Assembly (NCBI RefSeq): GCF_003391115.1
Contig: NZ_QTJP01000001.1
Span: forward strand, 372,001 to 436,000
Direction: 5' to 3'
DNA: 64,000 bases
Source of the DNA: Sphingomonas crusticola
Lineage (GTDB): Bacteria > Pseudomonadota > Alphaproteobacteria > Sphingomonadales > Sphingomonadaceae
Shown here: positions 16,677-26,202 of the stretch, piece by piece
Position numbering within the stretch: position 1 is the first letter of the stretch
Layout of the letters: each line of letters starts with the position of its first letter
Notes under the pieces: model-generated
Told to the model about the DNA's origin: nothing
The model's database searches: none
Seen by the model: the letters and a program-made list of their open reading frames with translations, nothing else
Translations under genes and position numbers: made by a program

Positions 16677-19460
16677 TCAGGCGGCCGCGGGTTGTCTTTC
16701 GCTGCTCCGCTCGGCGGTCTCGGGCTCGCCGCCCGCCGCCTCCAGCAGCAGCCGCTCCATCGTGCGCAGCCGCCCCGGCGTCTCGATCTTGTCGCCGATC
16801 AGGTCGGTCACGTAGAAAACGTCGATCGCCCGTTCACCATAAGTGGCGATATGCGCCGAGTGGATCGTCACCTTGGCCTGGAAAAGCGCGCGGGCGAGTG
16901 CGTATAGCAGCGCCGGCCGGTCGCCGGCATTGACCTCCACCACCGTGTAGCGGTTGGACGCATTGTTATCGACCAGCACGTTGGGCACGGTCTCGAAGGC
17001 ATGGGCGCGCGTGCGCGGCGCGGGCTTGGCCGCAAGCTTGGTCGCCATCTGGTTGCGCGCCGCCAGTGCATCCTCGATCCCGCGGGCGAGCCGGTCGAGC
17101 CGATGCGGATCGTCAAACGCCTGGCCGAACGGATCCTGCACCAGGAAATTGTCGATCGCCATGCCATCACGGGTGGTGTGGATGCGGGCATCGATAATGT
17201 TGCCGCCGGCGAGATGGATCGCGCCGGCGATGCGATAGAACAAGCCGGGATGATCGCCGGCATAGATGCTCACCAGGGTTGCCCCGCGCTGCGGGTCGGC
17301 CTGCGCGACGATCGACAGCGGATTGCCCGCGGCGTCGGCTGCCGCGATCTGGCCGGCATTGCGCTCGAGTATATCGATGCCCTCGGCGACCCAATAGCTC
17401 TCGGGAAAACGCCTGGCGAAGGCCTCGAAACGGTCGCGCGGCCAGCCGAGATGGCTTTCCAGCTCCGCTCGCTTGGCGGCGACGCGTTCGCCGCGGCCGC
17501 GCTGCTTGTGACCCAGCCGGAGCACCTCTTCGGCCGCGTCATAGAGGTCGGTGAGCAGCTGGCGCTTCCAGCCGTTCCACACGCCCGGGCCGACCGCGCG
17601 GATGTCGACGATCGTCAGTGCCAGCAGCAGCCGCAGCCGCTCGGGGCTTTGTACGATCGCGGTGAAATCCAGGATCGTCTTGAAATCGGACAAATCCCGC
17701 TTGAACGCGGTCGCCGACATCAACAAATGGTAGCGCACCAGCCAGGCGACCGTCTCGGTCTCGGCAGCGCTCATACCGAGGCGGGGGCAGAGCTTCTCGG
17801 CGACCTGAGCACCGAGGATCGAATGGTCCCCGCCCCGCCCTTTGGCGATGTCATGCAGCAGCACCGACACGTATAATGCGCGGCGCGACACGATCTGTTT
17901 GAAGATTTTCGACATGAGCGGATGGTCTCCGCTCAATTCTCCCTTTTCGATGCGCGAGAGCAGGCCGATCGCGCGCAGCGAATGTTCGTCGACCGTATAA
18001 TGATGATACATGTCGAACTGCATCTGCGCGACGACGCGGCCGAAGTCCGGCATGAACCGCCCGAACACCCCCGCCTCGTTCATCCAGCGCAACACGCGCT
18101 CGGGGCTGCGGGGCGAGGTCAGGACGTCGAGGAACAGCGCGTTGGCCTTCGCGTCCTGCCGTAAATTGCCATCGATCAGGCGAGCGTCGCGCCCGGCCTG
18201 GCGCATGGTGAGGGGGTGGATCTCCAACCCATGGCGATCGGCGAGCGCGAACAGGTTGATCAACTGCTTAGGGTCGGCGGCGAAGAAGCCGTCATTCGGC
18301 GCCCGTAGCCGCCCGCGATCGAGCAGGAAACCGTCCAGCTTGCGCGGCCGCCGCTGCAAATGCGGCAGCCCGAAGCGGCGCCCGCGGCCGGCGAACTCCT
18401 CGTCGAGATGCGCCAGGAACACCGCGGTCAGATCGCCGACCTCCTTCGCGGTCAGGAAATAATGGCGCATGAAGCGTTCGACCGCGCTGCGCCCGGGCCG
18501 ATCGGCATAATGCATCCGGGCAGCAATCTCCGCCTGGACGTCGAATGTCAGCCGGTCCTCGGCGCGCCGCGCGAGGATGTGGAGATGACATCGCACGGCC
18601 CACAGGAAATTCTCGGCACGGCGGAAGCGGCGCAGTTCGTCGGCAGTGAACAGCCCCTTGTCGACCAGTTCGGCGACGTTGCGCACCTTGTAGACATATT
18701 TGCCGATCCAGAAGAGCGTGTGCAGGTCGCGCAACCCCCCCTTGCCCTCCTTGAGGTTGGGCTCGACCACATAGCGGCTGTCCCCCATCCGCTCATGCCG
18801 TGCGGTGCGTTCCAGAAGCTTGTTCGTGACGAAGGTGCGGGCGGTGCCGGCCTGCACCTCGCGGTCGAAGCGCGCGGCGCCCTCATCGTAAAGTTGCTGG
18901 TCGCCCCACACATAGCGCCCCTCCAGCAGGGCGGTGCAGATGGTGAGGTCGCTCTTTGCCATGCGCACCATGTCGTCGAGCGATCGGCTCGAATGCCCGA
19001 CCTTCAGGCCGAGATCCCACAACATGTAGAGCATCGATTCAATGATCTGTTCCGCCCAGCCGGTCTGCTTCCACGGCGTCAGGAAGGCGATGTCGATATC
19101 GGAATGGAGCGCCATCTCGCCGCGCCCGTAGCCGCCGACCGCCACCAGCGTCAGGCGCTCGCCCTTGGTCGGGTGATTGTTGGGATAGAGCCGCTGCACC
19201 GTGAAATCGAAGCACAGCCGCAAGAGCTGATCGGTGAGAAAGGCATAGGAAGCCGCAATTTCCGCGCCACGGCTAGGATGTTCGGCCAGGCGGCGCGCGA
19301 TTTCGGTGCGGCCTTTTTCGAGCGCATCCCGCAACAGGGGGGTGGCAGCGGCGCGCAAAACGGCCGGCCCCTCGCCTCCCAGGGCCGCCAGCGCGTCCGC
19401 AAGTGCGCGCCGATCGATGATCGCGCGGCGCTGCGGCAGGGCTTCGAAACGTGTGGCCAT
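16677..19460 (-). CDS. glnD: Bifunctional [protein-PII] uridylyltransferase/uridylyl-removing enzyme
   Basis: The 927-aa protein senses glutamine and uridylylates or deuridylylates PII. The nucleotidyltransferase motif is VGGYGRGEMALHSDIDIAF (about 108-126, metal ligands Asp121 and Asp123). A GlnE/GlnD linker and an HD domain (LLHDIAKGRGGDH, near residue 535) follow, then two ACT domains (DHPGLFYRIAGAIHLAGG and DRPALLYALARALFQAK). The start is ATG 19460. The C-terminus is a short acidic/Ala tail. It may share a message with the small membrane-protein gene upstream (76-nt gap). Confidence 0.95.
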   Translation of the reverse strand: MATRFEALPQRRAIIDRRALADALAALGGEGPAVLRAAATPLLRDALEKGRTEIARRLAEHPSRGAEIAASYAFLTDQLLRLCFDFTVQRLYPNNHPTKGERLTLVAVGGYGRGEMALHSDIDIAFLTPWKQTGWAEQIIESMLYMLWDLGLKVGHSSRSLDDMVRMAKSDLTICTALLEGRYVWGDQQLYDEGAARFDREVQAGTARTFVTNKLLERTARHERMGDSRYVVEPNLKEGKGGLRDLHTLFWIGKYVYKVRNVAELVDKGLFTADELRRFRRAENFLWAVRCHLHILARRAEDRLTFDVQAEIAARMHYADRPGRSAVERFMRHYFLTAKEVGDLTAVFLAHLDEEFAGRGRRFGLPHLQRRPRKLDGFLLDRGRLRAPNDGFFAADPKQLINLFALADRHGLEIHPLTMRQAGRDARLIDGNLRQDAKANALFLDVLTSPRSPERVLRWMNEAGVFGRFMPDFGRVVAQMQFDMYHHYTVDEHSLRAIGLLSRIEKGELSGDHPLMSKIFKQIVSRRALYVSVLLHDIAKGRGGDHSILGAQVAEKLCPRLGMSAAETETVAWLVRYHLLMSATAFKRDLSDFKTILDFTAIVQSPERLRLLLALTIVDIRAVGPGVWNGWKRQLLTDLYDAAEEVLRLGHKQRGRGERVAAKRAELESHLGWPRDRFEAFARRFPESYWVAEGIDILERNAGQIAAADAAGNPLSIVAQADPQRGATLVSIYAGDHPGLFYRIAGAIHLAGGNIIDARIHTTRDGMAIDNFLVQDPFGQAFDDPHRLDRLARGIEDALAARNQMATKLAAKPAPRTRAHAFETVPNVLVDNNASNRYTVVEVNAGDRPALLYALARALFQAKVTIHSAHIATYGERAIDVFYVTDLIGDKIETPGRLRTMERLLLEAAGGEPETAERSSERQPAAA

Positions 19461-19536
19461 GGCCTGCAGATAAGGATTGTTGCCGCCCGCGTCACCCGGA
19501 TCGGAAAATCGGCGGGGCGCGGTCGCGGCAAGGCGC

Positions 19537-19821
19537 TCAACGGTTGGTGATCGCCAGCACCAGAATCGAGCCGATCAGCGCGCCGAGCCCGAGCAGGAAG
19601 ATGCGGTCGGCCCATTTTTCGGTGACGGCGGCGCGCCGTTCGTGGCGCAGCGCCAAGTAAGACAGGAGGCAACTGGTCGCGAGGCAGATCGCCGCCAGCC
19701 ACGCAATCTCGTCGGCGAAGTTCTTGTCGGCGACGTGGCTGACATTGAGGCCGGCAATGATGACCAGCGCGATCCCCAGCAGGTTGGACGCTGCGTTCAG
19801 AATATGGCTAGGGCGCTGCAT
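19537..19821 (-). CDS. Small membrane protein (94 aa)
   Basis: Three predicted membrane helices are seen: NLLGIALVIIAGLNV, IAWLAAICLATSCLLSYLAL and IFLLGLGALIGSILVLAI. A basic loop (RHERRAAVTEKWADR) lies between the second and third. I do not recognise the family. The ATG at 19821 is preferred; a TTG at 19839 would add six residues. It lies between mutS (33 nt upstream in transcription) and glnD on the same strand, so it may be in that operon. Confidence 0.65.
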   Translation of the reverse strand: MQRPSHILNAASNLLGIALVIIAGLNVSHVADKNFADEIAWLAAICLATSCLLSYLALRHERRAAVTEKWADRIFLLGLGALIGSILVLAITNR

Positions 19822-19854
19822 GAGCGGGGCCTTGGCCAAGGGCGGATTGCCGCG

Positions 19855-22551
19855 TCATGAACCGCCGTCGGCGAGCAGCGCCTTGAGACGATATAGCAGA
19901 TCGAGCGCCTCGCGCGGGGTCAGCGCGTCGGCGTCGATCCCTGCCACCGCTTCGCGCAACGGATCGGACCGCGCCTCTTCGACCGCCGCAGCCGCGGCAA
20001 ACAATGGCAAGTCGTCCAGCCCCGCGGCCAGCCCGCCGGTGGCCGCCCTCCCTGCCTCCAAGCGCTTCAAGACGTCCTTGGCGCGCGCGACCACCGCCGG
20101 CGACAGGCCGGCGAGGCGCGCAACCGCAAGGCCGTAGCTTCGATCGGCGGGACCGGAGGCGACTTCATGCAACAGCACGAGCTCGCCCTTCCATTCGCGG
20201 GCGCGAACATGGTGCAGGCTCAGCGCGTCGAGCCGTTCGGCCAGCCGCGTCAGTTCGTGATAATGGGTGGCGAACAGGCAGCGGCACTTGTTGATGTCGT
20301 GCACCGCTTCCACCACCGCCCAGGCGATGGCGAGGCCGTCATAGGTGGAGGTGCCGCGCCCGACCTCATCCAGAATGACGAAGCTGCGCTCGGTTGCCTG
20401 GGCAAGGATGGCCGCCGTCTCGACCATCTCGACCATGAAGGTCGAGCGGCCGCGCGCGAGATTGTCGGACGCGCCGACGCGGCTGAACAGGCGGTCGCAC
20501 AGGCCCAGCGTCGCCGTGGCGGCGGGGACGAAGCTGCCCGCCTGCGCGAGGATGAGGATCGCTGCATTCTGGCGCAGGAAGGTCGACTTGCCGCCCATAT
20601 TGGGGCCGGTGACGAGCCATAGCCGGTCATGCTGGCCGAGCCGGCAATCGTTGGCGACGAACCGTCCGCCCGACAAAGCCACGGCATTCTCGACGACGGG
20701 GTGCCGCCCTTCGGTCACCTCCAGGCAGGGATGGTCGACCAATGCCGGCCGGCACCACCCCCCTTCGGCGGCACGTTCGGCCAGACCTGCGGCGACATCG
20801 AGGCGCGCCAGCGCATCGGCGGTGACGGCGATTTCCCGCGCATGGCCCAGCGTGAGCGCGGTCAGCTCCTCGAGATGAGCGGCCTCCGCCGCCAGCGCGT
20901 GGCTGCCCGCCTGCCCTACTTCGCTGGCATGGTCGTGCAATTCGGGTGCATTGAAGCGGACGACTCCGGCCAGGGTCTGCCGGTGGGTGAAACCCGAGTC
21001 CGCGCGCATCAGCGGATCGGCGACCTTGGCCGGCACCTCGACATGGAAACCCAGCACATTGTTGTGGCGGATCTTGAGCTGGGAAATGCCGGTCGACGCG
21101 CGATAGCGCGCTTCCAATGCGGCGATCGCGCGCCGCCCCTCTCCGCCGCGTGCGCGCAGGGCGTCGAGCGCGGCATCATAGCCCTCGGCGATATAGCCGC
21201 CCTGGGCAGTATCGATCGGCGGCGCCGGCACCAGTGCGCGCTGGAGACGGTCCACCAGTTCGCCATGCCCGAGGAAGGCGGGCAGCAGCCGGGTCAGCAG
21301 CGCCGGGCGGGGTGCGACGCTCAGCATCTCGTGCAGCCGGTAGCCCTGATCGAGGCCGTCGCGCAGCTGACCGAGATCGCGCGGGCTGCCGCGCCCGGCG
21401 GCGAGCCGGCCGAGCGCCCGGCCGATGTCCGGCAGCGCCCGCAGCGTCGCCCGCAACCGCGCGCGCAGATCGCCATCGTCATGGAGGAAGCCGACCAGAT
21501 CGAGCCGTTCGTCGATCGTGGCGCGATCCGTCAGCGGCGCGGCCAGATCGCCGCCGAGCAGGCGCGCGCCGCCGCCGGTGACCGTCCGGTCGATCGCGTC
21601 GAGCAGGCTGCCCTTGCGGCTGCCATTGGTCGCGCAGACGATTTCCAGGCTCTCGCGCGTCGCGGCGTCGATCATCATGTGATCGGCGGCGGCACGGCGC
21701 ACGGGCGGTTGGAGGAAGGGCAAGGCGCCCTGCCCCGCCCGCTCAAGATAAGCGAGCAGGCCGCCGGCGGCGCACAATTCGGCACGGCTGAACGCGCCCC
21801 AACCATCGAGCGTCGCGACATTGAACAGAGATTTGAGCCGACGCTCGGCAGCATTGCTGTCGAATCCACCGGCGATGGTGAGCGCGTGATCCGTCGCCAG
21901 ATCGAAATTTTCCGGCACGACCACTTCGGCCGGGCCGAGCCGGGCGAGCTCGGCGTCGAGCGTGGTCGCGCCGAGGCTGGCGATCTCGAAGCGGCCGGTC
22001 GAAATATCCGCGGCGGCGAGCCCCAGTGCGCCGCCGGCCTGCGCGACCGCGACCAGCCAATTGGCGGCGCGCGCATCGAGCAGCACCTCCTCGGTCAGCG
22101 TGCCAGGGGTGACGATGCGCACGATCGCACGGCTGACCAGCGCCTTGCCGCCGCGCTTGCGCGCCTGCTCGGGGCTCTCCGTCTGCTCGGCGATAGCGAC
22201 GCGGTGGCCGCCTTTGATCAGCCGGGCGAGATAGGCTTCGTGGCTGTGGACAGGCACGCCGCACATCGGGATCGGTGCCCCGTCATGTTCGCCACGCGCG
22301 GTCAACGCAATGTCGAGCGTGGCGGCGGCGAGCCGGGCATCCTCGAAAAACAATTCGAAAAAGTCGCCCATCCGGTAGAAGAGCAGGCAATCGGGCGCCT
22401 CGGCCTTGAGCGCGAGATATTGCGCCATCATCGGGGTTGGTTCGCCGCTCACCGGCGCAGGCTTAGCGGCTGCGGGCCGGCGAACGGAAGGGAGATTCGC
22501 TTGACCGGCCGGCAGCGAGCGGCCAGCTTGCGGATATGTCAGGCCCAGCAT
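19855..22551 (-). CDS. mutS: DNA mismatch repair protein MutS
   Basis: At up to 898 aa it is a full-length MutS. The mismatch-binding domain has LLFYRMGDFFELFFEDA. Connector, lever and clamp domains follow, then the ABC ATPase with Walker A TGPNMGGKSTFLRQ (near residue 648), FSRVGASDN, the signature STFMVEMVETA, Walker B FVILDEVGRGTSTYDG and the ATHYHEL histidine switch. It recognises mispairs and recruits MutL. The N-terminal 33 residues are low-complexity. The frame opens at ATG 22551, which overlaps the divergent small ORF by 16 nt; GTG 22452 would avoid the overlap. Neither has a Shine-Dalgarno. Confidence 0.93.
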   Translation of the reverse strand: MLGLTYPQAGRSLPAGQANLPSVRRPAAAKPAPVSGEPTPMMAQYLALKAEAPDCLLFYRMGDFFELFFEDARLAAATLDIALTARGEHDGAPIPMCGVPVHSHEAYLARLIKGGHRVAIAEQTESPEQARKRGGKALVSRAIVRIVTPGTLTEEVLLDARAANWLVAVAQAGGALGLAAADISTGRFEIASLGATTLDAELARLGPAEVVVPENFDLATDHALTIAGGFDSNAAERRLKSLFNVATLDGWGAFSRAELCAAGGLLAYLERAGQGALPFLQPPVRRAAADHMMIDAATRESLEIVCATNGSRKGSLLDAIDRTVTGGGARLLGGDLAAPLTDRATIDERLDLVGFLHDDGDLRARLRATLRALPDIGRALGRLAAGRGSPRDLGQLRDGLDQGYRLHEMLSVAPRPALLTRLLPAFLGHGELVDRLQRALVPAPPIDTAQGGYIAEGYDAALDALRARGGEGRRAIAALEARYRASTGISQLKIRHNNVLGFHVEVPAKVADPLMRADSGFTHRQTLAGVVRFNAPELHDHASEVGQAGSHALAAEAAHLEELTALTLGHAREIAVTADALARLDVAAGLAERAAEGGWCRPALVDHPCLEVTEGRHPVVENAVALSGGRFVANDCRLGQHDRLWLVTGPNMGGKSTFLRQNAAILILAQAGSFVPAATATLGLCDRLFSRVGASDNLARGRSTFMVEMVETAAILAQATERSFVILDEVGRGTSTYDGLAIAWAVVEAVHDINKCRCLFATHYHELTRLAERLDALSLHHVRAREWKGELVLLHEVASGPADRSYGLAVARLAGLSPAVVARAKDVLKRLEAGRAATGGLAAGLDDLPLFAAAAAVEEARSDPLREAVAGIDADALTPREALDLLYRLKALLADGGS

Positions 22552-22745
22552 CCGAAACGACGGTCACGGTGGTTTTCACCGCCGAACAGATGGCGGCGAT
22601 CGACGCATGGATATCCCGCCATGACGATCCGAAACCGGATCGCGAGGAAGCGGTTCGCCAGCTTATCGCGGGACGCCTTGGCGCGGACGAAGAGCATCAT
22701 TCGACGATCCTGCCGAATTTCACGACCGGACGCGATATCGTCTGA
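22536..22745 (+). CDS. Small ribbon-helix-helix-like protein (69 aa)
   Basis: The segment TVTVVFTAEQMAAIDAWISRHDDPKPDREEAVRQLI has the strand-helix-turn-helix shape of an RHH DNA-binding domain, with a polar tail. There is no clear Shine-Dalgarno before ATG 22536. It overlaps the annotated mutS start, divergently. Family assignment is tentative; a lone RHH antitoxin-type regulator is possible, but no toxin gene follows. Confidence 0.5.
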   Translation: MSGPASETTVTVVFTAEQMAAIDAWISRHDDPKPDREEAVRQLIAGRLGADEEHHSTILPNFTTGRDIV

Positions 22746-22748
22746 CGA

Positions 22749-23039
22749 TCAGGCGGGATTGCGCTTGAGGCTTTCTTCCATGCGCTGAAGCTGCTCGGCG
22801 CTGGCCGGCTGCTGGTGCTGTGCCTTCCATTGGGCATAAGGCATGCCGTAGACATGCTCCCGCCCTTCGGCACTGGTCAGCGTTCCATGGGACGCTTCCG
22901 ACAGCCAGTCGCCCAGGCAATTGCGGCAGAAGCCCGCCAGCCCCATCAGATCGACATTCTGCGCGTCGGTGCGGTGCTGAAGATGTGCCACCAGGCGGCG
23001 GAAGGCGGCGGCGGCAGTGGCATCGTCGATTTCTGGCAT
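22749..23039 (-). CDS. DUF1244 family protein (96 aa)
   Basis: The sequence matches DUF1244 (PF06844): a helical ~90-aa protein with AAFRRLVAHLQHRTDAQNVDLM, then GFCRNCLGDWL and YGMPYAQWKAQHQ. The Cys-x-x-Cys-like pair in GFCRNCL is characteristic. Function is unknown. It lies downstream of petC and a small membrane protein on the same strand (41-nt gap) and converges on the RHH-like gene. Confidence 0.88.
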   Translation of the reverse strand: MPEIDDATAAAAFRRLVAHLQHRTDAQNVDLMGLAGFCRNCLGDWLSEASHGTLTSAEGREHVYGMPYAQWKAQHQQPASAEQLQRMEESLKRNPA

Positions 23040-23080
23040 TTCTGACTTCTATCCGTTTCCCGCCGAACGGGAAACTCACC

Positions 23081-23257
23081 CTACGGCTTTGGGACCGGCC
23101 ATGCCCAGATCAGCACGTTTGCGAGGAGGACCAAGGCCGCCACCAGCATCAGCACGCCCTGGCGCTTTTCGGCTCGATTGACCACGATCCAGCCGCCGCC
23201 CAGCGCGAGCGCGAAGACGGCCAACATCGAAATGGAAAGAAGCGCCGGGTCAGTCAC
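23081..23257 (-). CDS. Small membrane protein downstream of petC (58 aa)
   Basis: This ORF opens MTDPALLSISMLAVFALALG and ends at TAG (23081-23083). It has two hydrophobic segments (MLAVFALALGGGWIVV and VLMLVAALVLLANVLIWAW) separated by a basic turn (NRAEKRQG), a helical hairpin. It begins at GTG 23257, 15 nt after the cytochrome c1 stop, in the same direction. No strong Shine-Dalgarno is seen. The position suggests cotranscription with the bc1 complex; the family is unknown to me. Confidence 0.5.
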   Translation of the reverse strand: MTDPALLSISMLAVFALALGGGWIVVNRAEKRQGVLMLVAALVLLANVLIWAWPVPKP

Positions 23258-23272
23258 GGCCGGCGCTTCGGA

Positions 23273-24115
23273 TCAATGCTTCTTGCCGCGCCAGATGTTG
23301 CGGTAGGCGCCATAAGCGAAAGCGGTGGCGAGCAGCAGGTAACCCAGCACGACCAGGCCCCAGCGATGCCGGTTCTCCAGCTTCGGCTCGGCCGCCCACA
23401 TCAGGAAGGCCGAGGCGTCCTGCGCCATCTGATCGACCGACGCCTTGGTGCCGTCGGCATAGGTCACCTGACCATCGGCGACGAGCGGCGGCGGCATCGC
23501 GATGTTGAGGTTCGCGAAATAGGGATTGTAATACAGGCCCGGCGGCGTCTTGGCGTCGGGGAATTTCTTGAGGAGCTCCGCCGGCTGCGGCTGATAGCCG
23601 ACCAGGATGGAGTGGATATAGTGGGCGCCACCCTCGCGGGCCTTGGCCAGCAGCGACATGTCGGGCGGAAGCGCATTGTTGTTCGCCGCGCGCGCCGCCG
23701 TTTCGTTGGCGTAGGGCGACGGGAAATAGTCGCTCGGGATCGCCTTGCGGGTGGTCGCCTCGCCGGTGTCGGGATTGATCGAGGGAACCTCGGTCTTCCA
23801 CTGCTTGGCGAGCGCCTTCACCTCCGGCTTGCTGAAACCGATCTCTTCGAGATCGCGGAAGGCGACCAGCTTCATCGAATGGCAGGCGGAGCAGACTTCC
23901 TGATAGACCTGGAAGCCGCGCTGGAGCTGCTGACGGTCATATTTGCCGACCGGACCATCGAAGGAGAAGCTGACCGGCTTCGGCTCACGATGGAATTCGT
24001 GGGCGGCCGATCCTGCCTCCGCCTCACGCGGCGTGGAAATGAACCCCCAGGCGAGCGCGAGCAGGAAGCCGAGCCCGACCAACGGAGCGAGTAACGGGGC
24101 GAAAAAGCGGAGCAT
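23273..24115 (-). CDS. petC: Cytochrome c1 of the bc1 complex
   Basis: The 280-aa protein carries an N-terminal hydrophobic segment (FFAPLLAPLVGLGFLLALAW), the haem c site CSACH (Cys75, Cys78, His79) and a C-terminal membrane anchor (WGLVVLGYLLLATAFAYGAY). It passes electrons from the Rieske centre to soluble or membrane cytochrome c in the periplasm. ATG 24115 is preceded by GGGGGAAA. It is the last core gene of petA-petB-petC, 17 nt after petB. Confidence 0.95.
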   Translation of the reverse strand: MLRFFAPLLAPLVGLGFLLALAWGFISTPREAEAGSAAHEFHREPKPVSFSFDGPVGKYDRQQLQRGFQVYQEVCSACHSMKLVAFRDLEEIGFSKPEVKALAKQWKTEVPSINPDTGEATTRKAIPSDYFPSPYANETAARAANNNALPPDMSLLAKAREGGAHYIHSILVGYQPQPAELLKKFPDAKTPPGLYYNPYFANLNIAMPPPLVADGQVTYADGTKASVDQMAQDASAFLMWAAEPKLENRHRWGLVVLGYLLLATAFAYGAYRNIWRGKKH

Positions 24116-24132
24116 CGTTTGTTTCCCCCGGC

Positions 24133-25422
24133 TCAAGCTGTCTGCGAACCGAAAGGCGCGCTCTCGGCTTCTTCGCCGTGCAGCACCGATTCCGAGATCG
24201 AGTTAGGCAGGGGCAACGGCTTCTCCAGATGCGAGACGATCGGCAAAATGATCAGGAAGTGCGCGAAATAATAAGCGGCGCAAAGCTGGCTCAGCATGAC
24301 CACGCCCGCCGAGGGCTCGGCCTGGCCAAGATAGCCGAGCGCGATCACGTCGAGCACCAGCACCCAGAAGAACCAGCGATAGGTCGGCCGGTAATTGGCC
24401 GAACGTACCGGCGAGCGGTCGATCCACGGCAGGAAGAACAGCAGCAGGATCGAGCCGAACATAGCCACCACGCCCCACAGCTTGGCGGGAACCCACAGGA
24501 AGTTGCCGGTGAAGGCCTTGAGGATCGCGTAGAAGGGCAGGAAATACCATTCGGGAACGATGTGGGCGGGCGTGGAGAGCGGGTTGGCCTGGATATAATT
24601 GTCCGGGTGACCCAGCAGGTTCGGCCAGAAGAACAGCAGGCTTGCGAACACGATCAGGAACACGCCGACGCCGAAGCCGTCCTTGGCGGTATAATAAGGA
24701 TGGAAGGGCACCGTATCCTGCGGCCCCTTCACCTCGACGCCGGTCGGGTTGTTCGAACCCGGAATATGCAGCGCCCAGATGTGGAGGATGATCACGCCGG
24801 CGATGACGAACGGCAACAGATAATGGAGCGAGAAGAAGCGGTTGAGCGCGGCATTGTCCGGTGCGAACCCGCCGAGCAGCCAGGTGTGGATGGGATCGCC
24901 GATGATCGGGATCGCGGAGAAGAAGCCGGTGATGACCTGCGCGCCCCAGAAGCTCATCTGGCCCCACGGCAGCACATAACCCATGAAGGCAGTGGCCATC
25001 ATCAGCAGGAAGATGACCACGCCGAGCAGCCATACCATCTCGCGCGGTGCCTTGTACGAACCGTAATACAGGCCGCGGAAAATGTGGATGTAGACGACGA
25101 TGAAGAACATGCTCGCGCCGTTCATGTGCATATAGCGCAGGAGCCAGCCGGAATTGACGTCGCGCATGATGCCTTCGACCGAGTTGAAGGCCATGTCAGC
25201 ATTCGACGCATAATGCATCGCCAGCACGATGCCGGAGATGATCTGGATGGTGAGCGCGAGGCCCGCCAGCACGCCGAAATTCCAGAAATAATTGAGGTTG
25301 CGCGGCACCGGATAACCGGCGCCGACGGCGTTGTAGACGAGGCGCGGCAGCGGCAGCTTCGCGTCGATCCACTTGGTAAAACCGTGCTTCGGTTCGTAAT
25401 TTTCAGCCCAGGGGAAGCTCAT
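24133..25422 (-). CDS. petB: Cytochrome b of the bc1 complex
   Basis: The 429-aa polytopic protein has the haem b histidines in the second and fourth helices ([55 protein letters not shown]) and the Qo-site PEWY in [13 protein letters not shown]. It oxidises ubiquinol and contributes to proton translocation in the cytoplasmic membrane. Length and the single-polypeptide (non-split) form are as in proteobacteria. It lies 11 nt after petA. Confidence 0.96.
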   Translation of the reverse strand: MSFPWAENYEPKHGFTKWIDAKLPLPRLVYNAVGAGYPVPRNLNYFWNFGVLAGLALTIQIISGIVLAMHYASNADMAFNSVEGIMRDVNSGWLLRYMHMNGASMFFIVVYIHIFRGLYYGSYKAPREMVWLLGVVIFLLMMATAFMGYVLPWGQMSFWGAQVITGFFSAIPIIGDPIHTWLLGGFAPDNAALNRFFSLHYLLPFVIAGVIILHIWALHIPGSNNPTGVEVKGPQDTVPFHPYYTAKDGFGVGVFLIVFASLLFFWPNLLGHPDNYIQANPLSTPAHIVPEWYFLPFYAILKAFTGNFLWVPAKLWGVVAMFGSILLLFFLPWIDRSPVRSANYRPTYRWFFWVLVLDVIALGYLGQAEPSAGVVMLSQLCAAYYFAHFLIILPIVSHLEKPLPLPNSISESVLHGEEAESAPFGSQTA

Positions 25423-25433
25423 TCGTCTCTACC

Positions 25434-26027
25434 TCAACCGATCTGGACGATGGATGCCGACTTGAAGGCATATTCGGGGACCTGCAGGTTCTTCGGCGCC
25501 GGGCCCTTCCGGATGCGGCCGGCCGTGTCATATTGCGAGCCGTGGCAGGGGCAGAAATAGCCGCCGAAATCACCACGATTCTCGCCCGGCGTCACACCCA
25601 GCGGGACGCAACCGAGGTGCGTGCAGACCGCCATCGTGATCAGCCAATTTTCCTTGCCCGGCTTGGTACGCTGGGCGAGCGTTTCCGGGTCACGCAGCGT
25701 CGACGCCGGCACCGCGTTTGCTTCGCCGACTTCCTTGGCGGTGAGGCGGCGGACGAAGACCGGCTGCTTGCGCCAGGCGACCTTGATGCCCGAGCCTTCG
25801 GCGATCTTGGAAATGTCGACTTCGATCGAGGCGAGCGCGAGCACGTCCGCCGAGGGATTCATCTGCGTGACCAGCGGTACGACGACCGCGGCCGCGCCGA
25901 TGCCGGCAAAACTTACGGCAGCGATATTGAGGAAGTCGCGGCGGCGCGGGCCGGCGCCTGCCTCTTCCTCTGCCCCGATTACCGGGGGGCGCTGATTGGG
26001 ATCGCCAACATAATCGGACGCCACCAT
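25434..26027 (-). CDS. petA: Ubiquinol-cytochrome c reductase Rieske iron-sulfur subunit
   Basis: The 197-aa protein has a twin-arginine motif ([11 protein letters not shown], residues 27-37) and one uncleaved N-terminal helix ([18 protein letters not shown]). The Rieske ligands are in CTHLGC (Cys135, His137, Cys140) and CPCHGS (Cys159, Cys161, His162), with a disulfide pair Cys140/Cys161 expected. ATG 26027 was chosen over an upstream basic extension that is open to 26159. It heads the petABC operon and is divergent from hemF, with 175 nt between them. Confidence 0.95.
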   Translation of the reverse strand: MVASDYVGDPNQRPPVIGAEEEAGAGPRRRDFLNIAAVSFAGIGAAAVVVPLVTQMNPSADVLALASIEVDISKIAEGSGIKVAWRKQPVFVRRLTAKEVGEANAVPASTLRDPETLAQRTKPGKENWLITMAVCTHLGCVPLGVTPGENRGDFGGYFCPCHGSQYDTAGRIRKGPAPKNLQVPEYAFKSASIVQIG

Positions 26028-26202
26028 TCGCGAGAAACCCTTTGCTCTGAACCCTATTCGCCGCGCGAGGACGTGGCGACGCCGGCCTGAAGTGCGGCGA
26101 TTGCGGCGCTGATAGACGCGCATCGCGGCCTTTGCCAAGCGTCGTTTGCGGATCGGCATGTCGGCTTGTCATAACAAGCGCGCGCGGGCATCGGCTGGCA
26201 CC

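Noticed and set aside
20629-22788. 719-codon plus-strand frame opposite mutS
   Set aside because: Antisense of a complete MutS; no recognisable domain.
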